Assembly (NCBI RefSeq): GCF_002968635.1
Contig: NZ_PVBN01000007.1
Coordinates: 124,001 to 188,000, forward strand
Length of the DNA stretch: 64,000 nucleotides
Direction: 5' to 3'
Source: Neorhizobium alkalisoli
GTDB lineage: Bacteria > Pseudomonadota > Alphaproteobacteria > Rhizobiales > Rhizobiaceae
Below are positions 43,534-54,496 of the stretch, in pieces. The notes under the pieces were generated by a model. The model had not been told where the DNA came from. It searched no databases and worked only from the letters and a program-made list of their open reading frames with translations. The position numbers and the translations under genes are program-made. Numbering within the stretch: the stretch's first letter is position 1; every line of letters begins with the position of its first letter.

Positions 43534-44241
43534 ATGCTGAAGCCGAACGAAAATCTGGTCGACGCGGTTTATTTCGATCTGCGGCTGAAGTTGCAGCGGA
43601 GCGAGATTTCCACCTCCGACCGCTTGGTGGATACGGAGATCGCCGCGTTAAAAGGCATATCGCGTATGCCCGCCCGCGAGGCACTGCTCAGGCTGGTTTC
43701 GGAAGGTTACCTAGTCGGCACGACACGTGGCTTTGCGGTCCGGGAATTGTCCCTGGAGGATATATCGGGGCTGTTTGAAGTGCGCCGCCAGCTCGAGCCG
43801 CGGGCGGCTGCGAGTGCGGCGCGGGATATGTCGTCGACAGTCGAGGAAGAGCTGACGGCAGCGATGGTGCGCATCCGGCGATCCTTCGCCGGAGGCGACA
43901 TGCGAGAACTGGCTGCGTCGAATGTGGATTTTCGCAACGCCTGGCTGAAAGCGGTCTGCAATCGGCACATGGCAGCGACCATCTCCCGTTTCATGGACTA
44001 TTTTCAGTCGGTCCGCCTCGGCACTTTTGCTGATCCTTCTAGCGCTCAGCAATACCTCGATGGGCTTTCGCATATCCATGAGGCATTCCTTGCACATGAC
44101 CCCCTGGTCGTTCAGGACCGTATGACGCTTTTCATGTTCGCGGCCGAGGAAGCCTATCTTTCCGTTCGCCGGCGGCAATTGGAAGCGGCGCAAATAAAGC
44201 CTTCCTCGCGCAGAGGAAAAACCAGGAGAGGAACAGCATGA
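43534..44241 (+). CDS. GntR family regulator (FCD-type)
   Basis: A 235-residue regulator. The winged helix (SDRLVDTEIAALKGISRMPAREALLRLVSEGYL) with MPAREAL is the GntR recognition helix, followed by an all-helical effector domain with metal-site-type residues spread as in FCD proteins. AGAGG precedes the ATG at 43534, which I prefer to the TTG 45 bases earlier. Its end overlaps the RutA-like monooxygenase by four bases, so the two are co-expressed, and the operator between it and the aldolase operon is shared with distant genes. Confidence 0.87.
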   Translation: MLKPNENLVDAVYFDLRLKLQRSEISTSDRLVDTEIAALKGISRMPAREALLRLVSEGYLVGTTRGFAVRELSLEDISGLFEVRRQLEPRAAASAARDMSSTVEEELTAAMVRIRRSFAGGDMRELAASNVDFRNAWLKAVCNRHMAATISRFMDYFQSVRLGTFADPSSAQQYLDGLSHIHEAFLAHDPLVVQDRMTLFMFAAEEAYLSVRRRQLEAAQIKPSSRRGKTRRGTA

Positions 44242-45329
44242 TCAAGCCGCATCCGCTGAAAGGTTCCAGCAAGCTGAAACTCGGCGTCTTCTCCGCCAAT
44301 GCCGATGGTGGCTTGGCCATAACCGACGTGCCGGAGCGCTGGCAGGCGCGATGGGAGGACAACCTGAATGCCGCGCAGATCGCCGATCGGGGTGGATTCG
44401 ACTTTTTCCTGCCGATCGCTCGATGGAAAGGCTTCGGAGGCAAGAACCGGGTGCGCGAATGGTCGTTCGAAACCTTCACCTGGGCGGCGGGCCTCGCATC
44501 TGTCACCGAGAGGATCGGTCTCTTCATGACCGTTCATGTACCGCTCGTGCATCCGGTCTATGCGGCCAAGGCGCTCGCGACGGTGGATCATATCAGCAGC
44601 GGCCGTGCCGGCCTGAATATCGTCTGCGGCTGGAATCCGAAGGAATTCGGTATGTTCGGCGTGCCGCTCGTGGAGAAGGGCTACGATCAGGCCGCCGAGT
44701 GGCTTGAGATCGTGGAGCATTCCTATCGGTCCGATATCCCCTTCGACTATGACGGCACCTATTACAAACTGAAGGATGTTGTCAGCCGCCCCGCGAGCCT
44801 GCAGTCACCACGGCCCGTCACCATGAACGCTGCGTTCGGAGGCCCGGGCAGAGATTTCGCCGCGAGGAACTGCGAATACCTGTTTACGACCTTTACGGAG
44901 ATTGCCGAGGCCGGCAAACACGTCGAGGACATCAGGAACCGGGCGGAGAAGGTCGGACGCGACGTGGGCGTTTATACGGTCTGTCACGTCGTCTGCCGCG
45001 AAAGCCAGCAGGAAGCCGAGGACTATTACGAGCGCTATGCCGTGACGCTTGCCGATCACGAGGCGGTCGATGCTCATATGGCCGGCAAGAAGGAGTTTTC
45101 GCAGTCACACGACCAGAGCGCGTATGATCGGTATCGCAAAAGGTTTGCAGGCGGTGCCGGTGGCTATCCTTTGATTGGCACGCCGGAGAAGCTGGTGGAG
45201 GAAATGATCGCTATCGCGGAACAAGGTTATGCCGGGATTGCGTTGTCCTTCGTCAACTACACCTATGAACTACCCTTCTTCTGTGACCGGGTGCTGCCGC
45301 TGCTCAAGAAAGCCGGGCTCCGGGCCTAA
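44238..45329 (+). CDS. RutA-like LLM-class flavin-dependent monooxygenase
   Basis: A 363-residue bacterial luciferase-fold enzyme. The segment WKGFGGKNRVREWSFETFTW followed by GLASVTERIGLF, and later CGWNPKEFGMFG, parallel RutA (pyrimidine ring-opening monooxygenase) and dimethylsulfone monooxygenases rather than alkane luciferases. RutA cleaves an amide bond of uracil with flavin and oxygen. An N-heterocycle or amide substrate is a reasonable guess here. It needs reduced FMN from a reductase, and no flavin reductase gene is next to it. Co-transcribed with the GntR gene. Confidence 0.87.
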   Translation: MIKPHPLKGSSKLKLGVFSANADGGLAITDVPERWQARWEDNLNAAQIADRGGFDFFLPIARWKGFGGKNRVREWSFETFTWAAGLASVTERIGLFMTVHVPLVHPVYAAKALATVDHISSGRAGLNIVCGWNPKEFGMFGVPLVEKGYDQAAEWLEIVEHSYRSDIPFDYDGTYYKLKDVVSRPASLQSPRPVTMNAAFGGPGRDFAARNCEYLFTTFTEIAEAGKHVEDIRNRAEKVGRDVGVYTVCHVVCRESQQEAEDYYERYAVTLADHEAVDAHMAGKKEFSQSHDQSAYDRYRKRFAGGAGGYPLIGTPEKLVEEMIAIAEQGYAGIALSFVNYTYELPFFCDRVLPLLKKAGLRA

Positions 45330-45672
45330 TGATCGTCGAATCCGTGCTGGAGGAGATCGCAGTACATGGAAATGCTCCGGTTGGGCTTTCGATGATCAGT
45401 AGAAATGTGGGAGTGGCAATAAAGCCTCCAACTCAACACTTGAGTTTCTGTTATCGGGCCGTTAAATCTCACGCCACCAGACCGGGCCCCTCTGGCAGTT
45501 CGTTGAACTGTGATGTCGGACTGGAATCGTCCAAGTTAGGTGCCTGGTGTTCGTGGCGGTCTCCAACGAAAACGGCAGTGAACCTACGGCAGGCAAAAAT
45601 GTCAGTCGTATGCTCCTGCCGAACTACCATCGCGACATGAGGTACTCCACGCCATAAGAGATTGGGTGCCAA
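45330..45672. other. Gap upstream of TerC, no gene supported
   Basis: 343 bases of lower coding character between the monooxygenase stop and terC. A frame of about 100 codons opens from an ATG at 45329 that overlaps the monooxygenase stop, but it resembles no known protein and has poor codon patterning. A long leader before a TerC-family gene is where a yybP-ykoY manganese riboswitch would sit in many bacteria, but I could not find its conserved GGGGAGUA core. Nothing definite is seen. Confidence 0.35.
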
Positions 45673-46326
45673 ATGATGGAAATCTTTACTGCAGAGGCAT
45701 TATCCGCCCTCCTGCAAGTTATCATGATCGATCTTGTCCTTGCCGGTGACAATGCGATCGTTATCGGTCTTGCCGCAGCTGGACTGCCGAAGGACCAGCG
45801 GGCCAAGGCGATCCTCGTCGGTATCATCGCCGCGACTATTCTTCGTATCGGGTTCGCCCTTGCCACCACGCAGTTGCTGCAGATCGTCGGCCTGCTGCTT
45901 GCAGGTGGCGTACTGCTACTTTGGGTTTGCTGGAAGATGTGGCGAGAGCTGCGTACGCCGCATCAGCAAGAGGACGAGGCGGCCGAGGCGCTTGAGGGAA
46001 CCGATCTCAATCAGGATGGTACGATCGCCGGTGGCGCGCCTCGCAAGACCTTTGCGCAGGCTGCCTGGCAAATCATCATTGCTGACGTTTCAATGTCGCT
46101 CGACAACGTCCTTGCTGTTGCCGGTGCCGCCCATGAACACCCCGAAGTTCTGATCTTTGGTCTTGTCCTGTCGATCGCGCTGATGGGTATCGCGGCAAGC
46201 TTTATTGCGCGCCTTCTCAACAAGCACCGGTGGATTGCCTATGTCGGTCTGGCAGTCATCCTGTACGTGTCGCTCGAGATGATTTGGCGCGGCGCGGTGG
46301 AAATCATGCCCTATCTCGGCGGTTAA
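45673..46326 (+). CDS. TerC/YjbE family integral membrane protein
   Basis: A 217-residue membrane protein with about seven spans. The conserved acidic motifs LVLAGDNAIVIGLAAAGLP and DVSMSLDNVLAVAGAAHEHP, each with an Asp-Asn pair inside a span, define the family, which includes manganese exporters and metal-loading helpers for exoenzymes. A polar loop of about 40 residues divides the halves. It stands alone between two catabolic clusters, with a strong terminator after it, so it is probably an unrelated housekeeping insert. Confidence 0.9.
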   Translation: MMEIFTAEALSALLQVIMIDLVLAGDNAIVIGLAAAGLPKDQRAKAILVGIIAATILRIGFALATTQLLQIVGLLLAGGVLLLWVCWKMWRELRTPHQQEDEAAEALEGTDLNQDGTIAGGAPRKTFAQAAWQIIIADVSMSLDNVLAVAGAAHEHPEVLIFGLVLSIALMGIAASFIARLLNKHRWIAYVGLAVILYVSLEMIWRGAVEIMPYLGG

Positions 46327-46594
46327 CTCTTCTGCGGCGCGGTGAAGCCTTCACCGCGCCGCCTTTGCACGACACGACAATTTTGCTCGCTACCAGCGAG
46401 CTGATCTGTCCCTCAATCAAAACTTATGACCAGGCAGCAGAACCTATTCGTCATTGCGACGATCTGCTTTTATGCCTTCACCATGCTGCGGCGTTCGTCG
46501 CCGGCCGTGTTAGGGTGGAGGACGCGGCTTTCGTTTTGGAAGAGAAGGCGTCTTTCCGCCGGGCGCCTGTGAGCTAACCGCTCGGGACAGACCC
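46327..46594. promoter_or_regulatory. Gap between terC and the dioxygenase gene
   Basis: 268 bases. After the terminator at 46334-46362, a second inverted repeat GCTCGC-TACCA-GCGAGC (46385-46401) is present. The rest, to the dioxygenase ATG, should contain its promoter but no operator resembling the GntR site of the ligM gene is visible here. Confidence 0.4.
46334..46362 (+). terminator. Rho-independent terminator-like hairpin after terC
   Basis: GCGGCGCGGTGAAG (46334-46347) is followed after one base by its exact complement CTTCACCGCGCCGC (46349-46362), a 14-base perfect repeat (effective loop a few bases). A short T run follows with more at 46380-46384. It starts 8 bases after the stop codon and would isolate the dioxygenase operon downstream. 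Confidence 0.75.
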
Positions 46595-47551
46595 ATGACC
46601 GAACCCTGTTACGATGTCGCCCATCTGGGGCACGTGGAACTCTACACCGATCGTTTCGACGAAAGTTTGGATTTCTTCACCCGCGTCTACGGGCTGACGG
46701 AAAGCGGACGCGAAGGCGATAGCGTCTATCTGCGCGCCTATGACGACTACGAATTCCATACGCTAAAGCTCACCCAACACCACACCACCGGTGTCGGCCA
46801 TATCGCCTATCGCACGTCGTCAGCGGAAGCTCTGGAGCGCCGCGTCAAGGTGATCGAAGAGAAGGGCTGGGGCGTCGGCTGGACAGAAGGCGACCTCGGC
46901 CATGGCCGGGCCTATCAGTTCAAGAGCCCCGATGGTCACGTGTTCGAACTCTATTGGGATACCCAGGAATATGTGGCGCCGCCGGAAGAAAAGCCGGCGC
47001 TGAAGAACATCGCCCAGCGCTACCATGGCCGGGGCGCAAGCCCCCGCCGCCTCGATCACGTCAATCTGCTTGCTGCCGATGTCAGCCTGATCCGCGAATT
47101 CATGACCACGGCGCTGGGCAGCCGGGTCACCGAGATGATCCAGCTCGACAATGGCCGCCTTGGCGGCTGCTGGTTCACCATCAACAACAAGACCTATGAC
47201 CTCGCCTGCTCCGAGGACCATACCGGGGCGCACGGCCGTTTCCACCATGTCACCTATGCCTGCGACCAGCGCGAAGACATCCTGCGCGCCGCCGACATCT
47301 TCCTGGAAAACGGCGTGCACATAGAATCCGGCCCGCACAAGCATGCGATCCAGGGCACGTTCTTCCTCTATGTCTGGGAGCCCGCCGGCAATCGCGTCGA
47401 GCTTGCCAATGCAGGTGCCCGCCTGATCCTTCGTCCCGACTGGAAGCCGGTCGTCTGGACCGAAGCTGACCGCAAGAAGGGCCAGGCCTGGGGTATGAAG
47501 ACTATCGAAACTTTCCACACGCACGGCACACCGCCGGTTGCGCACAAGTAA
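46595..47551 (+). CDS. VOC-family (type I) extradiol ring-cleavage dioxygenase
   Basis: A 318-residue vicinal-oxygen-chelate protein with paired domains as in catechol 2,3-dioxygenases. The iron ligands are predicted as His in RLDHVNLLAADVS (about 153), His in RFHHVTYACD (about 215) and Glu in AGNRVELANAG (about 267). It inserts O2 next to a diol. It is immediately followed by GalB-, GalC- and GalD-like genes, in which case its product should feed the 4-oxalomesaconate pathway. Known gallate and protocatechuate 4,5-dioxygenases are the unrelated LigB type, so a VOC enzyme here is notable. Confidence 0.88.
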   Translation: MTEPCYDVAHLGHVELYTDRFDESLDFFTRVYGLTESGREGDSVYLRAYDDYEFHTLKLTQHHTTGVGHIAYRTSSAEALERRVKVIEEKGWGVGWTEGDLGHGRAYQFKSPDGHVFELYWDTQEYVAPPEEKPALKNIAQRYHGRGASPRRLDHVNLLAADVSLIREFMTTALGSRVTEMIQLDNGRLGGCWFTINNKTYDLACSEDHTGAHGRFHHVTYACDQREDILRAADIFLENGVHIESGPHKHAIQGTFFLYVWEPAGNRVELANAGARLILRPDWKPVVWTEADRKKGQAWGMKTIETFHTHGTPPVAHK

Positions 47552-47567
47552 GAACAAGAGGCATCCC

Positions 47568-48296
47568 ATGGCAAAGACAGCATTGGTCATCAGCGCCCAT
47601 TCGGCCGATTTCGTCTGGCGCTGCGGAGGCGCGATCGCGCTTCACGAGGAAAAGGGCTACGACGTCACCGTCATCTGCCTGTCCTATGGCGAGCGTGGCG
47701 AAAGCGCCAAGCTCTGGAAGAACCCGGGCATGACGCTTGAGAAGGTCAAGACGGAGCGCCGCAAGGAAGCGGAAAACGCGGCAAAGGCGCTTGATGTCAC
47801 CGACATCCAGTTCTTCGATCTCGGCGACTATCCGCTGGTCGTCGATCAGGACGCCAAGTTCAAGCTGGTCGACGTGATCCGCAAGGTGCAGCCGGAATTC
47901 ATGCTCTCCCATTCCAAATGGGATCCCTACAATACCGACCACATGTACGCGACCCAGGTGGCGCTCGACGCCCGCATGATCGCCCAGGCCTGGGGTCACA
48001 ATCCCGGCGAGAAGGTTCTCGGAGCGCCGCAGCTCTATTTGTTCGAGCCGCATCAGACCGAGCAGATGGAATGGAAGCCGGACGTGTTTCTCGATATCTC
48101 CCCGGTCTGGGAGAAGAAATGGGCGGCCATCCAGTGCATGGAGGGTCAGGAGCACCTCTGGCACTACTACAAAAATGTAGCGGAAAACCGCGGCAATCAT
48201 TTCATGCGCAATTCGGGCGGGCAGTCCGGCGGGCGCAAGTCGACCCATGCGGAAGGCTTCCAGTCCGTTTTCCCGCGCACCGTCGACGAACTTTGA
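47568..48296 (+). CDS. galB: PIG-L family 4-oxalomesaconate hydratase (GalB-like)
   Basis: A 242-residue PIG-L fold protein. VISAHSADFVWRCGGAIALH corresponds to the metal-binding N-terminus of Pseudomonas putida GalB, whose AxHxADFVWR pattern is distinctive relative to PIG-L deacetylases. GYDVTVICLSYGERGES and HSKWDPYNTDHMYATQ (His ligands) follow. GalB hydrates 4-oxalomesaconate to 4-carboxy-4-hydroxy-2-oxoadipate. AGAGGCATCCC before the ATG at 47568 fixes the start. Neighbouring aldolase and tautomerase genes support this over a sugar deacetylase. Confidence 0.88.
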   Translation: MAKTALVISAHSADFVWRCGGAIALHEEKGYDVTVICLSYGERGESAKLWKNPGMTLEKVKTERRKEAENAAKALDVTDIQFFDLGDYPLVVDQDAKFKLVDVIRKVQPEFMLSHSKWDPYNTDHMYATQVALDARMIAQAWGHNPGEKVLGAPQLYLFEPHQTEQMEWKPDVFLDISPVWEKKWAAIQCMEGQEHLWHYYKNVAENRGNHFMRNSGGQSGGRKSTHAEGFQSVFPRTVDEL

Positions 48297-48312
48297 TGGG
48301 AGATGAACTCTG

Positions 48313-48984
48313 ATGTCGGTCGTCGTCCAGAACATTGAACGCGCGGAGCAGTCGGTCATCGACCGATTGGCTGTCTGCGGCGTTGCCACCGTCCATGAAG
48401 CGCAGGGCCGCAAAGGCCTGCTTGCGAGCTACATGCGCCCGATCTATCCCGGCGCGCGCCTTGCGGCGAGCGCCGTCACCATTTCGGCGCCTCCCGGCGA
48501 CAACTGGATGGTTCACGTGGCGATCGAGCAGCTTCAGGCTGGCGATATCCTTCTGCTAGCTCCGACCAGCCCCTGCGAAGACGGCTATTTCGGTGACCTC
48601 CTCGCCACGTCCGCACAGGCCCGCGGATGCAAGGGATTGATCATCGATGCGGGGGTCCGGGATGTGGCTGACCTGACGGAGATGAGGTTTCCGGTCTGGT
48701 CGAAGGCGATCTCCGCTCAGGGTACGGTCAAGGAAACACCGGGTTCTGTGAACGTCCCGGTCGTCTGCGCGGGTGCTTATGTTCGCCCGGGTGATGTGAT
48801 TGTCGCCGATGACGACGGCGTTTGTGTCGTGCTGCGTGAAGAGGCTGAAGCCGTGGCCAAGAAGGCGGAAGCCCGCGTCGCGGCCGAAGACGACAAGCGC
48901 AAACGGCTCGCTGCCGGCGAACTCGGCCTCGACATCTACGACATGCGCGGCAGGCTCGCCGAAAAGGGCCTGAAATACATCTGA
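48313..48984 (+). CDS. 4-carboxy-4-hydroxy-2-oxoadipate aldolase (RraA-like, GalC/LigK type)
   Basis: A 223-residue protein of the RraA/HMG-aldolase fold. [20 protein letters not shown] contains the conserved Arg-Asp pair (VRDV) that binds metal and substrate, and [15 protein letters not shown] and [16 protein letters not shown] are family landmarks. It would cleave the GalB product to pyruvate and oxaloacetate with Mg2+. GGGAGA precedes the ATG. It is third in a run dioxygenase, hydratase, aldolase, tautomerase, a complete lower gallate path. Confidence 0.89.
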   Translation: MSVVVQNIERAEQSVIDRLAVCGVATVHEAQGRKGLLASYMRPIYPGARLAASAVTISAPPGDNWMVHVAIEQLQAGDILLLAPTSPCEDGYFGDLLATSAQARGCKGLIIDAGVRDVADLTEMRFPVWSKAISAQGTVKETPGSVNVPVVCAGAYVRPGDVIVADDDGVCVVLREEAEAVAKKAEARVAAEDDKRKRLAAGELGLDIYDMRGRLAEKGLKYI

Positions 48985-49009
48985 GTGCTGCAAAAGAGCG
49001 GAGGCGGTC

Positions 49010-50065
49010 ATGAATGAAACCGAAACCGGCGTCCGATGCATGTGGATGCGGGGCGGCACGTCCAAAGGTGGATACTTCTTGGCCGAAGACCTGCCGGTCG
49101 ACCGAGACGACTTCCTGCTGCGCGTCATGGGCTCGCCCGATACGCGCCAGATCGACGGTATGGGCGGAGCCAACCCGCTCACGTCCAAAGTGGCAGTTGT
49201 TAAGAAATCCGAGCGGGAGGGTGTCGATGTCGACTATCTCTTCCTGCAGGTCTTCGTAGATCAGCCGATCGTCACGGATGCGCAGAACTGCGGCAATATC
49301 CTTGCCGGCATCGGGCCCTTCGCCATTGAGCGCGGTTTGGTGCAGGCAAAGGGTGAAAAAACCGACGTTTCGATCTTCATGGAGAACACTGGGCAGATCG
49401 CGATTGCGACAGTGGAGACGCCGGGCGGCCAGGTTACCTACAAGGGTGACGCGAGGATCGACGGTGTGCCCGGCTCGTCTGCACCTGTTCCAATCGTTTT
49501 CGCCGATACTGCCGGCTCGTCCTGCGGAGCCCTCCTGCCGACAGGCAATCCGGTCGACGACATCGACGGCGTGGCGTGCACCTTGATCGACAACGGCATG
49601 CCCTGCGTGGTGATGCGCGCCGACGCGCTCGGGATCAAGGGTACGGAAAGCCCCAAGGAGCTGGAAGCGAACCAGGAATTGCGAGCGAGGCTCGAGGCGA
49701 TCCGGTTGAAGGCCGGACGGATGATGAATCTCGGTGACGTCGCAAAAAAATCGGTGCCGAAAATGACCATGGTTTCGGCCCCGATTGCCGGCGGAGCGGT
49801 TTCCACCCGTACTTTCATTCCGCACACCTGTCACGATGCGATCGGCGTGCTCGGTGCCGTCAGCGTTGCGACCGCCTGCCTGCTGCCCTCAGGCCCCGTG
49901 TCGGAGCTCGCCGCGATACCGGATGGCGATGAGAAGCTGCTGTCGATCGAACATCCGACCGGTGAGATGAGTGTTATCGCCACGATCAAGAACGGCGAAG
50001 TCGATCGTGCCGCCGTGTTGCGGACGGCCCGCAAGCTCTTTGATGGCAGGGTCTTTGTGGAATGA
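49010..50065 (+). CDS. 4-oxalomesaconate tautomerase (PrpF family, GalD/LigU-like)
   Basis: A 351-residue PrpF-type isomerase with the diaminopimelate-epimerase fold. CMWMRGGTSKGGYFLAEDLP is the signature of this family, and QIDGMGGANPLTSKVAVVKK and CGNILAGIGPFAIERG follow. GalD converts the keto form of 4-oxalomesaconate to the enol form used by GalB. GGAGG precedes the ATG. Together with the two previous genes it makes 4-oxalomesaconate the probable intermediate of the cluster. Confidence 0.9.
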   Translation: MNETETGVRCMWMRGGTSKGGYFLAEDLPVDRDDFLLRVMGSPDTRQIDGMGGANPLTSKVAVVKKSEREGVDVDYLFLQVFVDQPIVTDAQNCGNILAGIGPFAIERGLVQAKGEKTDVSIFMENTGQIAIATVETPGGQVTYKGDARIDGVPGSSAPVPIVFADTAGSSCGALLPTGNPVDDIDGVACTLIDNGMPCVVMRADALGIKGTESPKELEANQELRARLEAIRLKAGRMMNLGDVAKKSVPKMTMVSAPIAGGAVSTRTFIPHTCHDAIGVLGAVSVATACLLPSGPVSELAAIPDGDEKLLSIEHPTGEMSVIATIKNGEVDRAAVLRTARKLFDGRVFVE

Positions 50066-50081
50066 TCTGTGGGGCAAAGAT

Positions 50082-50954
50082 ATGAGGATCGCCTTTCTGG
50101 GCTTTGGCGAAGCGGCTCGCGCCTTCCACGACAGTCTTGTTCCGAAGCTCGAACATGGCGAGTTTCGAGCCTATGATTTGCTGCTTGATCGCGTCGAAAG
50201 TGTCGAGGAGATGCGCATGGCAATGATCAGCCGCAATGTGAAGCCCGCTGCTTCACCGGCGGAACTTGCTGACGCGGAATGGATCTTCAGTGCGGTTACA
50301 GCCGATCAGAGCCTCATCGCCGCACAGTCTTTGGCGCCGTATCTCGGCCAAGGCGCGCTGCTGATCGACATCAATTCCGTTTCGCCGGAGCGCAAGCGGG
50401 ATACGGCAGCGCTTATCAATTCGACGGGTGCCAATTATCTCGACATGGCCGTCATGGCGCCCGTGCATCCAAAAGGACATGCAACTCCGGTACTTGTTGC
50501 CGGCGTGGAAGCAGCGGAGCTGTTGGAGCGTTTTCGAAGTCTCGGTTTCGACGCCGATCTGGTCGGCGATATGCCCGGTGCGGCCACGGCCATCAAGATG
50601 GTGCGCTCAGTCTTCGTCAAAGGTCTGGAGGCAATCACAGTCGAGGCTCTCCTGGCCGCCGAGGCATCCGGCTGTTTCGAGCAGATATTGGCTTCGCTCT
50701 CTCAAAGTTTTCCCGGCCTCGACTGGTCCAGATTTCCCGATTACCAGTTTGAACGAACGGTGCGCCATGGTCGCCGTCGTGCTGCTGAAATGCGGGAAAG
50801 CGGCGTCACGCTGGATGCGCTCGGTCTCAACGGTGGGCTTGCGCGGGAAATTGCCGCCGTGCAGGACGCGATGGCCGCGACCGGTTTAAAATCCACGGAT
50901 GATCTCAGGGAGACAGTCTCGCGTGCGTTGGCTGCCCGCCGCCGACCGGAATAG
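50082..50954 (+). CDS. NAD(P)-binding dehydrogenase with DUF1932 C-terminus
   Basis: A 290-residue protein of the beta-hydroxyacid dehydrogenase superfamily. IAFLGFGEAARAFHDSL is the Rossmann loop, VAGVEAAELLERFRSLGFDA and GAATAIKMVRSVFVKGLEA lie at the domain junction, and the C-terminal helical bundle matches DUF1932. In this pathway it may reduce or oxidise a 2-oxo/2-hydroxyacid side product or an aldehyde hydrate, but its substrate is unknown. Start at 50082 removes a long upstream extension. It follows the tautomerase by 16 bases. Confidence 0.85.
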   Translation: MRIAFLGFGEAARAFHDSLVPKLEHGEFRAYDLLLDRVESVEEMRMAMISRNVKPAASPAELADAEWIFSAVTADQSLIAAQSLAPYLGQGALLIDINSVSPERKRDTAALINSTGANYLDMAVMAPVHPKGHATPVLVAGVEAAELLERFRSLGFDADLVGDMPGAATAIKMVRSVFVKGLEAITVEALLAAEASGCFEQILASLSQSFPGLDWSRFPDYQFERTVRHGRRRAAEMRESGVTLDALGLNGGLAREIAAVQDAMAATGLKSTDDLRETVSRALAARRRPE

Positions 50955-51031
50955 CGCGCTCATCCTCCAACTATCGTCTGTCGTGCCCAGACTGGCGCGG
51001 ATTGCGGCGACCATCCAGAGCAGGACTGCTT

Positions 51032-51039
51032 TGTATACA
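51032..51039. promoter_or_regulatory. Candidate GntR operator TGTATACA upstream of its own gene
   Basis: The perfect 8-base palindrome TGTATACA, within TTGTATACAC, lies about 60 bases before the GntR GTG start. The same core occurs as a perfect 12-base palindrome before ligM, suggesting autoregulation plus control of ligM. Confidence 0.5.
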
Positions 51040-51097
51040 CGGGACTTGGCCAATTCATCAGATGTGGCTAAGATTTCCGGATCGATGGGGGAGGCCT

Positions 51098-53420
<2,323 letters not shown>

Positions 53421-53426
53421 GCTTCA

Positions 53427-53455
53427 GGCGTGCGAGAACATGGGTCTCGCACGCC
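53427..53455 (+). terminator. Strong intercistronic stem-loop between ligM and metF
   Basis: GGCGTGCGAGA (53427-53437) pairs perfectly with TCTCGCACGCC (53445-53455) around a 7-base loop, directly after the ligM stop. No strong T run follows, so it may lower metF expression relative to ligM or protect the ligM message rather than end transcription fully. Confidence 0.65.
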
Positions 53456-53507
53456 GCTCCGTCCATTTCGGTCGGAGGCATTCGGATTAGACGGGGGAGG
53501 ATCGACA

Positions 53508-54431
53508 ATGGCACTTTTGAATCTTTTCAGGGGAAAGCAGGAGGAAAAATCCCTCGAGCCGGCTGGCTTCAGGGATCTCATCGCCGGCTATTCCATCGAA
53601 GTCATGCCGCGGACGGCAGCCAAAATAGACGACTTCAGGAGCCTTCTGCCCAAAGGCACGCGCGTCTACATCGCCCATATCGACGGCACGCCGATCGAAG
53701 ACATGGTTTCGACCGCCAAGCGCCTGGCCAATGACGGTTTTGCGGTAATGCCGCACTTCCCATCACGCATCATTCCAAGTGCGGTCACGCTCGAGGACTG
53801 GATCAAGCGCTACAGAAACGAGGCCGGTGTCGATCAGGCCTTGTTGCTCGGGGGTGGTGTGACGACGCCGGCAGGCGATTTCGACAGCTCGATCCAGCTT
53901 ATCGAATCGGGTCTTTTCGATCGCTACGGCTTCAAGCGCCTGCATGTCGCCGGGCACCCGGAAGGCAATAAGGACATAGATACCAACGGTGGTTCGAAGA
54001 TCGTCGACGAAGCATTGCAGTTCAAGCAGGCCTATTCCGAGCGCACCGATGCCGAGATGGCGATCGTTACCCAGTTTGCTTTTGAGGCTAAACCCGTGAT
54101 CGCCTGGGCCGAGCGGATTGCTGCGGCCGGCATCAAGCTGCCTATTCATCTGGGGATCGCCGGGCCGACCAAGCTGCAGACTTTGATCAAGTTTGCGATC
54201 TCCTGCGGCGTAGGTCCCTCGCTGAGCGTGTTGCAGCGGCGGGCGATGGATCTCAGCAAGCTCCTGGTGCCGTACGAACCCAGCGATTTCCTGACAGATA
54301 TCGCCGAATACAAAACGGCGCATCCGGAAAGCCTGATCGATCGCATCCATGTCTTCCCGCTGGGCGGTATCCGTGCGGGCGCCGAATGGATGAATGAACA
54401 GCTCGCCGACGAACGCATCGTCGCGCCGTGA
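53508..54431 (+). CDS. metF: Methylenetetrahydrofolate reductase-like protein (MetF-like, LigM partner)
   Basis: A 307-residue TIM-barrel flavoprotein. AKIDDFRSLLPKGTRVYIAH, GFAVMPHFPSRII, LLGGGVTTPAGDFDSSIQLI and VAGHPEGNKDID follow the MetF order of strands. In the ligM context it would oxidise 5-methyl-THF to methylene-THF, regenerating the C1 carrier. GGGGGAGG precedes the ATG. It is shorter and more diverged than biosynthetic MetF, in line with a specialised partner. A ligH (formyl-THF synthetase) gene is not in the window. Confidence 0.85.
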   Translation: MALLNLFRGKQEEKSLEPAGFRDLIAGYSIEVMPRTAAKIDDFRSLLPKGTRVYIAHIDGTPIEDMVSTAKRLANDGFAVMPHFPSRIIPSAVTLEDWIKRYRNEAGVDQALLLGGGVTTPAGDFDSSIQLIESGLFDRYGFKRLHVAGHPEGNKDIDTNGGSKIVDEALQFKQAYSERTDAEMAIVTQFAFEAKPVIAWAERIAAAGIKLPIHLGIAGPTKLQTLIKFAISCGVGPSLSVLQRRAMDLSKLLVPYEPSDFLTDIAEYKTAHPESLIDRIHVFPLGGIRAGAEWMNEQLADERIVAP

Positions 54432-54496
54432 TGTTGTCGGGCGGGTAAGGCATCGATAGCAGCTTTGGCCAATGCGAGGGCCTCGGCGCCTGCAGA

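Noticed and set aside
45329-45640. Open frame of about 100 codons after the RutA-like gene
   Set aside because: The overlapping ATG is suggestive, but no ribosome site, no homology and no conserved pattern are visible; a decayed gene cannot be excluded.
45400-45672. Possible yybP-ykoY manganese riboswitch before terC
   Set aside because: The location fits, but I could not find the conserved GGGGAGUA core or the matching downstream strand; a covariance-model search with RF00080 would decide.
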